This document shows, in pieces, positions 35,693 through 44,503 of a DNA stretch of 64,000 bases. A program made the position numbers and the translations under genes. This DNA comes from an uncultured Spirochaetaceae bacterium (GTDB lineage Bacteria; Spirochaetota; Spirochaetia; Sphaerochaetales; Sphaerochaetaceae). Within the stretch, counting starts at the first letter, position 1, and every line of letters starts with the position of its first letter. The stretch lies in contig CALXMP010000003.1 of assembly GCA_944389505.1 (NCBI GenBank), positions 208,043-272,042 on the forward strand, read 5' to 3'. Under the pieces are notes generated by a model. It had not been told where the DNA came from. It saw only the letters and a program-made list of their open reading frames with translations, and ran no database searches.

Positions 35693-37015
35693 TTATTCAA
35701 TCGAGAGGAATGCCTTATAGCACCTGACAGCGCCTTCGACATCCTTCGTGGCTGTTATCTCCCATGGCGCATGCATGCTCATGACAGCAACGCCTGCATC
35801 GATTACGCTCATGCCGTAGTATGCTGCGTACTTTGCAATCGTTCCGCCGCCTCCGACATCGACCTTTGCAAGCTCTGCCATCTGGAAAGGAACTCCATCT
35901 GCATCCATCTTAGCTCTGAGCTTTGCGATGAACTCAGCATTTGCATCTGAAGCCCCGCTCTTGCCCCTTGAGCCTGTGTACTTGTTGAACACGATACCTC
36001 CACCCAGGAAGGATGAGTTCTTCTTGTCGAAAAGAGATGCGTTGAGTGGATCGTATGCCGAGTTGACGTCGCTTGAAAGCATGTAGGAGTTCATCAGCAT
36101 GCGTCTGAGACTGAGGCCATCATATCCTCCGGGAAGCCTTGCAAGAAGCTCTGAGACGGCATTCTCGAAGAACTTGCTATCCATGCCAGTACTTCCCGTG
36201 CTTCCTATCTCTTCCTTGTCTACAAGAACACAGCAGAGCGTCCTTTCCGAAATCCCTGCATCCAGCAGAGCCTCAAGGGATGTGAATGCACAGATCCTGT
36301 CATCCTGGCCATATGCGAGGACCATTGATCCATCAAGTCCCATAAGCTTGGATTTTCCCGCAGGAACAGCTTCAAGCTCTGCGGAGATGAAGTCATCCTC
36401 CTCTATGCCGTATCTCTCTTTGAGTATTGCGAGTATGGCTTTCTTCCCTTTGTCCTTCTCCTCGGAGTTCCTGTCATCGGAAAGCCCTATGATGATATCG
36501 AGATCCTCACCATTGATGACCTCGGAAGCGGTCTTCTTCATCTGGTCCTGGGCGATATGGGGGAGGAGGTCCGAGATGCAGAGCGCGGATTCGTCATCCT
36601 CTCCGATTGTAACCTCGACCTTTGTCCCATCCTTCTTTACGACGACCCCGTGGATGGCAAGAGGAAGGGCAACCCATTGGTACTTCTTTATCCCGCCATA
36701 ATAATGGGTATCGAGATAAACGATGCCATCGCTCTCATAAAGCGGCTTCATCTTTATATCCAGGCGGGGTGAATCGATATGCGCCCCGAGGATGTTCATT
36801 CCATCCTCAGCCTTTCCCGTTCCGACTTGGAAGAGGGCTATGGACTTGCCATATACCTGGAAATAGACTTTATCACCGGCCTTGAGCGAATCTGTTGCCA
36901 TGATATCCCTGTAACCATGGTCCTCTGCCGTTCTTATTATTGCATTCACGCACTCCCTCTCGGTCTTTCCGTTATCGAGGAAGTTCCTGTATCTGACTAT
37001 AAGTGAATTATCCAT
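35693..37015 (-). CDS. M18-family aminopeptidase (aspartyl aminopeptidase-like)
   Basis: 440 residues. Co-catalytic zinc ligands in LGAHIDSPRLDIK, VLVDKEEIGSTGSTG, SSDVNSAYDP and the C-terminal AVMSMHAPWEI. Cleaves N-terminal (acidic) residues from peptides in the cytoplasm. Only a -10-like TATCTT (37022-37027) six bases before the ATG is seen, with no Shine-Dalgarno, so it may be leaderless. Confidence 0.93.
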   Translation of the reverse strand: MDNSLIVRYRNFLDNGKTERECVNAIIRTAEDHGYRDIMATDSLKAGDKVYFQVYGKSIALFQVGTGKAEDGMNILGAHIDSPRLDIKMKPLYESDGIVYLDTHYYGGIKKYQWVALPLAIHGVVVKKDGTKVEVTIGEDDESALCISDLLPHIAQDQMKKTASEVINGEDLDIIIGLSDDRNSEEKDKGKKAILAILKERYGIEEDDFISAELEAVPAGKSKLMGLDGSMVLAYGQDDRICAFTSLEALLDAGISERTLCCVLVDKEEIGSTGSTGMDSKFFENAVSELLARLPGGYDGLSLRRMLMNSYMLSSDVNSAYDPLNASLFDKKNSSFLGGGIVFNKYTGSRGKSGASDANAEFIAKLRAKMDADGVPFQMAELAKVDVGGGGTIAKYAAYYGMSVIDAGVAVMSMHAPWEITATKDVEGAVRCYKAFLSIE

Positions 37016-37091
37016 AACCAGAAGATAGCACCAAAACGATGGAAGATGAAGCTGGTATCAAATTTGGAAATGATTGGGTATAATCGGGCTC

Positions 37092-37916
37092 ATGGCTAGA
37101 AGAAAGTGGCATACTGTATCATTCAGAGAGCAGATCCGGAAGTCACCGGGACCGTTCATCATCTATATTCTCCTTCGTCTTTCCGTGATACTCATATTGA
37201 TAGCCCAGGTATTCAACAGGGACTGGAAGAACGTCATGCTCTGCGGGCTGACGCTGGTTCTCTTCACTGTACCATCATTCATAGAGAAGAACTGGCATAT
37301 CGATATACCAGGGACGCTTGAAGTCATAATCCTTCTGTTCATCTATGCTGCGGAGATCCTCGGTGAGATCAGAGCCTACTATGTCAATGTTCCAGGCTGG
37401 GATACAGCACTCCATACCATCACAGGATTCCTCTCAGCCGCTGTCGGCTTCTCCCTTGTCGATATACTCAACAGGAATGAGCATATAAAGATGTCGCTCT
37501 CTCCGGTATATGTTGCGATGGCAGCCTTCTGCTTCTCCCTATCCGTAGGAATCATCTGGGAATTCTTTGAATTCACGATGGATATGGTCTTCGGCCTGGA
37601 TATGCAGAAGGATACGATCATCCATTCAATCAGCTCGGTAACACTCGATGAGACGATGTCGAACAAGGTAATCACAATAAAGGGAATAACCGAGACAACG
37701 GTAAATGGAGTTCCTCTCAATATCGATGGCTATCTGGATATTGGACTGATAGACACCATGAAGGATCTCATCGTCACATTCATCGGAGCTTCCGTATTCT
37801 CTCCAATCGGCTATATCTATCTGAAGAAGAGAGGTGAGGGCAGGTTCGCAAAACGCTTCATCCCATCACTTCATAGTGATGATAACGAAGAGAAGAAAGA
37901 GGAGGAGAACAACTAG
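37092..37916 (+). CDS. Multi-pass membrane protein, unknown
   Basis: 274 residues from the ATG at 37092; TATAAT (37079-37084) seven bases upstream makes the earlier ATG at 37074 impossible for that transcript. Six membrane segments are predicted, with WDTALHTITGFLSAAVGFSL and SVGIIWEFFEFTMDMVFGLD as conserved-looking pieces (the latter like DUF2238 proteins). A cytosolic loop (about 195-225) is variable, and the tail is very acidic/basic. Function unknown. Confidence 0.75.
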   Translation: MARRKWHTVSFREQIRKSPGPFIIYILLRLSVILILIAQVFNRDWKNVMLCGLTLVLFTVPSFIEKNWHIDIPGTLEVIILLFIYAAEILGEIRAYYVNVPGWDTALHTITGFLSAAVGFSLVDILNRNEHIKMSLSPVYVAMAAFCFSLSVGIIWEFFEFTMDMVFGLDMQKDTIIHSISSVTLDETMSNKVITIKGITETTVNGVPLNIDGYLDIGLIDTMKDLIVTFIGASVFSPIGYIYLKKRGEGRFAKRFIPSLHSDDNEEKKEEENN

Positions 37917-37962
37917 TTCTACCTCTATGCAAGGCTTAAAACTCAAAATATATCAAAGCCAG

Positions 37963-38038
37963 TTTGACAAATTTGTCAAAGTCACTTTGATAAATTTATA
38001 TAAATCAGTTTGATAAATTCAGCTCCATGGCTTAGAAT
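37963..38038 (+). promoter_or_regulatory. Three 23-bp-spaced iterons and promoter of the AAA gene
   Basis: TTTGACAAATT at 37963, TTTGATAAATT at 37986 and TTTGATAAATT at 38009, each 23 bp apart. The first belongs to an 18-bp perfect palindrome (37963-37980). The third supplies the -35 TTGATA (38010-38015), with 17-nt spacer and -10 TAGAAT (38033-38038), six bases before the ATG. Confidence 0.7.
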
Positions 38039-38044
38039 ACAGAC

Positions 38045-39307
38045 ATGGAAAATAGCCTGTACAGACCTAGGATCATCGATTCTGTCATAAAGGAGAAACT
38101 TGCACTTTCGAAAGCTGTCTGCATTCAGGGGCCAAAGGCTTCCGGTAAGACCTGGGCATCATTGAATCAGGCTTCAAGCGCTCTTATGCTTGGAGATTCA
38201 GCGAACAACTTTGCTAATCGCCGTCTTACAATGCTCGATGTGGCGTTTGCATTGAAGGGAGCTGTACCTCACTTGATTGATGAATGGCAGGAAGTCCCAT
38301 CCATCTGGGATGCGGTCCGGAATGAGGTGGACAAATCCCCGGAGAAGGGACGGTTCATCCTTACAGGATCATCGACTCCGGCAAATAAAGGGATAATGCA
38401 TACTGGTACAGGAAGAATATCCCTGATAGATATGCGGACAATGTCTCTGTATGAATCAGGAGAATCGTCAGGAGCTGTTTCCCTATCTTCTCTGTTCAAT
38501 GAAGGGATATCAGGTATCATCGAAACGGGGTCTGTAAGCATAGAAGATCTTGCTTACTATATCGTCAGGGGAGGATGGCCCGATTCACTGGGAGTGCCGG
38601 CAGAATATGCCTCATCATTTGCATCGGATTATATCAAAGGGCTTCTTCAGGAAGATATCCCAAGGGTTGCAGATTCCATAGATATCATGAAGATGCACCG
38701 CTTCATGAGATCGCTTGCACGCAATGAGAGCACAACAGCATCAAAGAGAACCATACAGAGGGACATGAACGGGGAGATAAGCGATGCCACAATAGATTCA
38801 TATACATCAATCCTCTCCAGGCTGTTCCTGCTTTCAAATCAGCTTCCTTTCAGTCCTTCGATAAGATCGTCACTGCGTCTGAAGCAGATGGAGAAGCGTC
38901 ATTTCACCGATCCTTCGATAGCCGCGGCATTGCTTGGCATGAACCAGTCTTCGCTCCTTAATGATCTCCAGACGTTCGGTCTTCTCTTTGAGGCGCTTGT
39001 GGAGCGTGATCTATCCATATATGCTGCAGCGTCTGGCAATATGCTCAGGCATTATCAGGACTACAGGGGGAATGAGGTTGATGCTATTATTGAGGCTCCT
39101 GATGGCAGATGGGGCGCGATAGAGATCAAGCTTGGGGCGGGTGAGATAGACTATGCTGCCAAGACTCTTCTGAAGACAGATAAGGCAATGCAGGAAGCCT
39201 CTGGCAGAGGTGCTTCATTCCTTGCTGTCGTCTGCGGTATTTCATCCTATGCCTATAAGCGGGAAGATGGTGTGAATGTGATACCTATTACCGCACTTGG
39301 TGTATGA
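38045..39307 (+). CDS. AAA ATPase of the DUF4143 type
   Basis: 420 residues. Walker A in CIQGPKASGKTWAS, Walker B-like HLIDEWQEVPSIWD, sensor-like FILTGSSTP, then the C-terminal DUF4143 domain (about 200-400) with the nuclease-like GNEVDAIIEAPDGRWGAIEIK, which resembles a PD-(D/E)XK core. The family is widespread, often near mobile or toxin-antitoxin genes, with no settled role. Leaderless start; iterons upstream suggest self-control. Confidence 0.88.
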   Translation: MENSLYRPRIIDSVIKEKLALSKAVCIQGPKASGKTWASLNQASSALMLGDSANNFANRRLTMLDVAFALKGAVPHLIDEWQEVPSIWDAVRNEVDKSPEKGRFILTGSSTPANKGIMHTGTGRISLIDMRTMSLYESGESSGAVSLSSLFNEGISGIIETGSVSIEDLAYYIVRGGWPDSLGVPAEYASSFASDYIKGLLQEDIPRVADSIDIMKMHRFMRSLARNESTTASKRTIQRDMNGEISDATIDSYTSILSRLFLLSNQLPFSPSIRSSLRLKQMEKRHFTDPSIAAALLGMNQSSLLNDLQTFGLLFEALVERDLSIYAAASGNMLRHYQDYRGNEVDAIIEAPDGRWGAIEIKLGAGEIDYAAKTLLKTDKAMQEASGRGASFLAVVCGISSYAYKREDGVNVIPITALGV

Positions 39308-39315
39308 AAAGCAGA

Positions 39316-39343
39316 ACGCTCCAGAGTTTCTGGAGCGTCCTTT
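39316..39343. terminator. Terminator hairpin used as intron landing site
   Basis: 10-bp perfect stem ACGCTCCAGA/TCTGGAGCGT with a 3-nt loop after the AAA gene stop. The T-run is now split: CCTTT on this side and TTTTGTCTTTC beyond the intron (41263 onward). Confidence 0.8.
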
Positions 39344-39347
39344 GAGC

Positions 39348-41263
39348 GTTTGCCCTGCATGGGCATTGATTTGGTGGTGAAAGTCCACTGCGAGTACAGC
39401 TCGGAACGAGAGTTCCAAATCGCTAGCCAAGAGCAAGGGCGTTGTCGTGAGGCAGGGTCTGAAGGAAGCTGGAGGCAAAATCGCGGGCCTACGGACAGAA
39501 ACCGCATATAAGGCATGCATGATGGATGAGTCTGCGCAAAAAGATGAAATCCGGAGCTGAGTCATGTATGTAGATGCGGAGGCTATATGCGAGGAAGGTC
39601 AATGCTCTTAACGGGGGAGGTCTCACAGGCGCCGAGGCTGCAGCATCGCCTATGACAGCGCAGTAACAACGAACTGTGAGAAGCCAGCAGAAGCCATAGT
39701 AGCCATAAGAGAGATGGCGAAGGGCCGAACAGATGAATCTTCGAGTAAGGAGGAAGAGCTACAGCATCTGCGATAGATACCGCACAGCGGAGTAAGTCGG
39801 ATGCTGGAAGAAGGAAATCAATGAAAGAAGGGAACCTGAGAGAACCCAATACGGAACTATGCAGGAGGATGCTCTCGCCCCATAACCTTGAAGTAGCCGT
39901 TCAGAACGTAAAGCGAAACAAGGGCAGTGCCGGTGTCGATGGAATGGAGGTTGATGGAATCGGCGAGTACATGGAAGACAACTGGACACGGATTGAGGAA
40001 CAGATACTTGCAAGGACGTATAAGCCGAAGCCTGTGAAGAGAGTCGAGATACCGAAGGGCAACGGAGGAGTAAGGCTTCTTGGAGTGCCATGCGTGATAG
40101 ACAGGGTGATACAGCAGGCGATGGTGCAGGTTCTCCAGCCGGTCTTCGAGCCGACGTTCTCTGAGCACAGCTATGGGTTCAGGCCCGGGCGGAGCGCAGA
40201 GGATGCGGTAAGGAAGGCACAGGAGTACATGGCAGAGGGATACAGGTATGTGTAGTAGACCTCGACCTGTCCAGATTCTTTGATACGGCCAACCACGACC
40301 TTCTGATGAGCCTGGTAGACCGGACGCTCGAGGACAAGGACATCAGGAGGCTGATATATGTGTACCTCAAGAGCGGGATAATGACCAATGGATGCATGAT
40401 AGAGAGCGATGAGGGAACGCCGCAGGGCGGGCCGCTGTCGCCGCTTCTGTCGAACATCTATCTCACGCCCTATGACAAGGAGCTGGAGAAGAGGGGCCAT
40501 AAGTTCGTCAGATACGCCGATGACTGCAACATATTCACCAAGAGCAAATACTCTGCGAAGAGGGTAAAGGATTCCGTGATACGGTTCCTCGAGAACAGGA
40601 TGAGGCTGAAGGTGAACATGGAGAAGACGGAGGCGAGGAGAGCCGTCGGCTCTTCATTCCTTGGATTCACATTCACAACCATCAAATCCAAAGACGGCCT
40701 AGGCATGTGCAGACCAAAACAGAAGAAGATTGAGAAGTTCGAACAGCGCATAAGGGAGATAACGAAGCGAAGCCGCGGAGTGTCTGCCGAGCGCATGATC
40801 TCAGAGCTCAGCTCATACCTCCGCGGGTGGATAAACTACTATGCGAGAGGATACTTCAAGAAATGGCTTGAGGGAAAGGCCCAATGGATAAGGCGGAGGG
40901 CACGGCAGCACCTGTGGAAGCTATGGAAGAAAGCAGGTGCAAGAAAACAGCATTTGCTGGAGGTTGGAGTCCCCAATTGGTGGATAGCCAAATACACAAA
41001 GGGACTTTCAAGCAATAGATACTGGCGAATGGGCAACGCGCTCGGAAGTGCAATAACCAATGAAATCCTTCAAGAGAAGCTAGGATTGCTGAACATCGAG
41101 GAGTACTACAGGGTAAAGCATGCTGAGCGCATGGAATGGGACAGGACATACAACTCACAGCTGGAGTTTGTATTCATCTGAACCGCCCACTACGGAACCG
41201 TACGGTGGGTGGTGTGAGAGGAAAGCTCTCAGTGCTGACGCTCTGAGAGCCTACCTACTCGAT
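39348..41263 (+). mobile_element. Group II intron (5' end near 39348, 3' end near 41263)
   Basis: 5' end GTTTGCCC resembles the GUGYGCCC start, followed by about 470 nt of structured RNA before the ORF. Domain V-like hairpin at about 41184-41212 (CCGCCCACTACGG/TACGGTGGGTGG), domain VI hairpin (GCTCTCAG/CTGAGAGC) and a typical end CTACTCGAT. It encodes a reverse transcriptase/maturase without a visible endonuclease domain. It sits a few bases after a terminator stem, the target type known for group IIC introns. The exact 5' boundary is uncertain by about 4 nt. Confidence 0.8.
39821..41181 (+). pseudogene. Group II intron reverse transcriptase/maturase, frameshifted
   Basis: Two frames make one protein. 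The first (to 40255) carries RT0-RT2: NLEVAVQNVKRNKGSAGVDG, IPKGNGGVRLLGVPCVIDRV and HSYGFRPGRSAEDA. It stops at TAG TAG after GYRYV. The sequence resumes two bases out of phase as VDLDLSRFFDTANHDLLMSL, then GTPQGGPLSPLLSNIYL, the catalytic RYADD and the maturase domain X (LRGWINYYARGYF). A 2-bp insertion near 40252 inactivates it unless frameshifting occurs. No HNH domain. Confidence 0.85.
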
Positions 41264-41273
41264 TTTGTCTTTC

Positions 41274-42431
41274 TCAGAGCATTGCTTTAAGATCTGCAAG
41301 CGCTTCCTGGTCTATTACTTCCCAGGGGAATGTGACATCGGTTCTTCCGAATGATCCTTCGCCTGCTGCCTTGAGGTAGATTGGCGTTCTGAGGTTATAG
41401 CGCTTGATCATGCCTTCCGGACGCAGATCATAGTGCTTCTTCACCCAGCTGAGTATCTGGTCCTCACTGAGCTTGCCTGTGTCATATGTGAATACGGCAA
41501 GCGATACAGGCTCTGCAACACCGATTGCGTATGCAGCCTGGAGCTCGCATTCGCCAGCAGCTCCTGCCGCGACTATTGTCTTCGCGATATTCCTCAGAGC
41601 CAGTGAAGCCGTCCTGTCCACCTTTGTTGGATCCTTGCCTGAGAAAGCACCACCGCCGTGGTGTGCATAGCCACCATATGTATCGACGATGATCTTCCTT
41701 CCTGTCAGTCCTGTATCGGCAGCAGGGCCGCCAAGGACAAAGCGCCCGGTAGGATTGATGAAGTACTTCGTATCATCGTCTGCCATGCCTTCAGGGAGAA
41801 CGGGATCTATGACATGCTTTCTGATGTCTTCCCTGAGCTTCTCAAGGCTTACATCCGGATCATGCTGGGCCGAGATTACTACAGCTTCAATCCTGACAGG
41901 CTTTCTGCCATCATACTCGACCGTTACCTGCGACTTCCCGTCCGGCCTGAGATATGGGAGCGTTCCATCCTCTCTGAGATCCGTAAGTCTCATCGTAAGC
42001 TTCCTTGCGAGATTCATCGCAAGAGGCATGTACTCATCGCCCTCATCGGATGCATAGCCGAACATCATTCCCTGATCGCCTGCTCCGAGCGTGGAGCTGT
42101 CGCTGTATGAGTTGTTTACTCCCATAGCGATATCTCCAGACTGCTCATGCAGTGAGCATGTGATGCTGGCATTCTCATCGAAGCCATATTCAGGCTTTGT
42201 GTAGCCGATGGATTTTATAACCCGGCGTGCAACATCGATGTAGTCGACCTTTGCCTTTGTGGTTATCTCTCCCATGATGTGCACTGCGCCAGGCTCCGCG
42301 ATGACCTCGCATGCGGAGCGTGACATCGGATCCTGCTTTATGAGCTCATCAAGGATTCCGTCAGCTATCTGATCGCAGACTTTATCAGGATGCCCGTTTG
42401 TTACGGACTCCGATGTGAAGAATCTTCTCAT
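41274..42431 (-). CDS. metK: S-adenosylmethionine synthetase
   Basis: 385 residues. N-terminal FTSESVTNGHPDKVCDQIAD, GAGDQGMMFGYA and the glycine-rich phosphate loop GGGAFSGKDPTKVDRT are the MAT signatures. Makes SAM from methionine and ATP. It follows a radical SAM gene by 11 bp on the same strand, so the two are co-transcribed. The stop codon is only about 10 bp from the intron end. Confidence 0.97.
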   Translation of the reverse strand: MRRFFTSESVTNGHPDKVCDQIADGILDELIKQDPMSRSACEVIAEPGAVHIMGEITTKAKVDYIDVARRVIKSIGYTKPEYGFDENASITCSLHEQSGDIAMGVNNSYSDSSTLGAGDQGMMFGYASDEGDEYMPLAMNLARKLTMRLTDLREDGTLPYLRPDGKSQVTVEYDGRKPVRIEAVVISAQHDPDVSLEKLREDIRKHVIDPVLPEGMADDDTKYFINPTGRFVLGGPAADTGLTGRKIIVDTYGGYAHHGGGAFSGKDPTKVDRTASLALRNIAKTIVAAGAAGECELQAAYAIGVAEPVSLAVFTYDTGKLSEDQILSWVKKHYDLRPEGMIKRYNLRTPIYLKAAGEGSFGRTDVTFPWEVIDQEALADLKAML

Positions 42432-42442
42432 AGTTCCTCCAA

Positions 42443-43807
42443 TCAGACAGGCTCGCCCGGATGCGACTTGTGCCAGAGCTCATCAGCGACAGGCTTCCAG
42501 TTCTCAGCTGCTGTCTTGCACTTTCCGCAGAGCTCGTCAACGTTCTCTTTCGCGCTGAGGTCTGTCGACTCAGCCCCTGATGCATGGACCATCTCCGCAA
42601 GCGCGCCGTTGTTATCAAGAAGCGGGCAAGGTCTGAGATAGTTCGGGGAGAAGGGCTGATGCTGGGCGTACTGCTGGAATAGAGGTCCCTGAAGGGCTTC
42701 AATCAGCGTATGCTCGTGGATATTCGTATCGGAGTAGTGGATGAATGCGCATGGCTCGCAGTCTCCGTTCGCATTGATGTGCAGATAGAACCTTCCGCCT
42801 GCGATACAGCCTTTCACATACTCTCCATCATTCCAGAAGTCCATTGTGAAGATTGGCTTTGTATGCCTGTATTCACGGATCTTGTGGTACATATATTCCC
42901 TGTCCTCAGCTCTTGCCATGAGGTCGGTAGGAGCACCTACGCCGACCGGCATGTATGTGAAGAACCATGCGAACTTGGCACCCATATCGACCATCCAGTC
43001 GAAATACTCCTCGGAACCGATGACCTTGTAGTTCTGATGTGTATAGCAGCAGGACACTCCGAATGGAAGCTTATGCTTCTTGAGGATTGTCATCGCCTCG
43101 ACAACCTTGTCATATGTTCCATGGCCTCTTCTGGAATCTGTTGCTTCGCCAAAGCCCTCGACGGATATAGCAGGGACGAAGTTCTTCACGCGGAGCATAT
43201 CCTCGGCGAATTTATCATCGATGAGCGTTCCGTTCGTGAATGCCATGAACTGTGAGTCGGGATGTGCTTCACAGAGCCTTATGATATCAGCCTTCCTAAC
43301 AAGAGGCTCACCGCCTGTATAGAGGAACATCCTTGTCCCGATCTCATTGGCCTGGTTGATTATCGAATCCAGAGTCTCATAGCTCAGATTCAGCTTGTTG
43401 CCATATTCAGCAGCCCAGCATCCGACGCAGTGGAGATTACATGCGCTGGTTGGATCGATAAGGATGGTCCATGGGATATTGCATCCATACTTCTCCCTTG
43501 CTTCCTGCTTTCTTCTTCCACCGAGAATAGTCGCATTTATGATGAAATTCTCGAAAGTCTTCTGTCTGACTTCCGGGTCGATATCTGTCCAGAAACTCTT
43601 AACAAGCTTGTACCAGTTGCTGTTCTTATCTCCAAGAACCTCGTGTATAAGCTTGCGCTGCTTGGCAACGGTTCCTTCCTTTTCGTCGAATTTATCAACC
43701 CAGCTCAGGACCTTTGCGATTGCTTCGTCCGGATCCTTGCCGTTGATATACGACAGCACTGTCTTCATTGCCAGTGCTTCTGCATTCTCTCTGAGTGAGT
43801 TTTTCAT
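42443..43807 (-). CDS. Radical SAM/SPASM-domain enzyme
   Basis: 454 residues from the ATG at 43807 (AGAGGAA nine bases upstream; a GTG at 43816 is in frame). An N-terminal helical region (1-105) precedes the radical SAM core with CNLHCVGC binding the 4Fe-4S cluster and FLYTGGEP. A C-terminal SPASM-like set follows: KGCIAGGRFYLHI, GDCEPCAFIHYSD, CPLLDNNG and ELCGKCK. SPASM enzymes often modify peptides or proteins; no small substrate peptide gene is seen beside it. Linked to metK and a TetR gene. Confidence 0.88.
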   Translation of the reverse strand: MKNSLRENAEALAMKTVLSYINGKDPDEAIAKVLSWVDKFDEKEGTVAKQRKLIHEVLGDKNSNWYKLVKSFWTDIDPEVRQKTFENFIINATILGGRRKQEAREKYGCNIPWTILIDPTSACNLHCVGCWAAEYGNKLNLSYETLDSIINQANEIGTRMFLYTGGEPLVRKADIIRLCEAHPDSQFMAFTNGTLIDDKFAEDMLRVKNFVPAISVEGFGEATDSRRGHGTYDKVVEAMTILKKHKLPFGVSCCYTHQNYKVIGSEEYFDWMVDMGAKFAWFFTYMPVGVGAPTDLMARAEDREYMYHKIREYRHTKPIFTMDFWNDGEYVKGCIAGGRFYLHINANGDCEPCAFIHYSDTNIHEHTLIEALQGPLFQQYAQHQPFSPNYLRPCPLLDNNGALAEMVHASGAESTDLSAKENVDELCGKCKTAAENWKPVADELWHKSHPGEPV

Positions 43808-43846
43808 TTTCTGCACTTCCTCTATCTGTGAAGATAACCATAGCTG

Positions 43847-43875
43847 ATTGTAAAGTCACGCATAACTTATTTCAA
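43847..43875 (-). promoter_or_regulatory. Promoter of the radical SAM-metK operon
   Basis: Minus strand: -35 TTGAAA (43870-43875), 17-nt spacer, -10 TACAAT (43847-43852), about 40 bases before the ATG, downstream of the TetR gene. Confidence 0.75.
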
Positions 43876-43884
43876 CCTTACACC

Positions 43885-44418
43885 TTACCGCAAGGCCATG
43901 AGACAACGCTCGGAAAGCCTTATGATCCTTGTCCTGAGCTTTCGTATGAAGACCTCCGGACGTTCCGGCTCATCGGCTGAAAGCCAGCGGCATATCGCGG
44001 CAAGGAATGCATCGAGGGCGAATGATACATATCCATCTCTGTCGCTGATCTCATCGAAGATATCCAGAAGACACTTCATCAGGAGCGGTTCCATTATCCT
44101 TCCGATATATGCATTTCCCGGGATCCCAAGGATGGCCCTGCAGAATTCCTTCTCTTTATAGAGATACCCGAAGAGCATCTCCATGACTTCCCAGCCTTCC
44201 TCTTCCTCCGGAGTAGTCTCAAGGTAATCCTGGAATTCAGTATCAAGGATCCAGTTAACAAGCTCGGTCTTATTTGCAAAATGATAGTAGAAGCTCTTCC
44301 TTGTCAGACCCGCCCCATCTGCGATCATCCCTACAGGAATCTTATCAAATGGATATTCCCCCATTAGTCTCTTCAGGGAAGCTGCAAGAGCCTTCCTGGT
44401 GTCTTCCGATCTAGCCAT
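43885..44418 (-). CDS. TetR-family transcriptional regulator
   Basis: 177 residues. Helix-turn-helix at about 20-50 (IADGAGLTRKSFYYHFANKT), then a helical ligand domain unlike those of well-known TetR members; the layout is closest to the DhaS-like group. A TAGAAT -10 nine bases before the ATG with TTGTTT 17 nt upstream is its likely promoter. It stands just upstream of the radical SAM-metK operon and may control it. Confidence 0.85.
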   Translation of the reverse strand: MARSEDTRKALAASLKRLMGEYPFDKIPVGMIADGAGLTRKSFYYHFANKTELVNWILDTEFQDYLETTPEEEEGWEVMEMLFGYLYKEKEFCRAILGIPGNAYIGRIMEPLLMKCLLDIFDEISDRDGYVSFALDAFLAAICRWLSADEPERPEVFIRKLRTRIIRLSERCLMALR

Positions 44419-44468
44419 ATCTATAGAATTCTACATTCAAGATAGGAAGTAAACAAGGAAAACATGAC

Positions 44469-44497
44469 TTGAAGAGATTATGCGAGGACGGTAGAAT
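44469..44497 (+). promoter_or_regulatory. Promoter of ilvA-like gene (leaderless)
   Basis: -35 TTGAAG (44469-44474), 17-nt spacer, -10 TAGAAT (44492-44497), six bases before the ATG. Confidence 0.75.
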
Positions 44498-44503
44498 CCC
44501 ATT

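Noticed and set aside
39242..39565. Minus-strand frames over the intron 5' end
   Set aside because: They span the AAA stop codon, the terminator stem and the intron's structured RNA, with no ribosome site.
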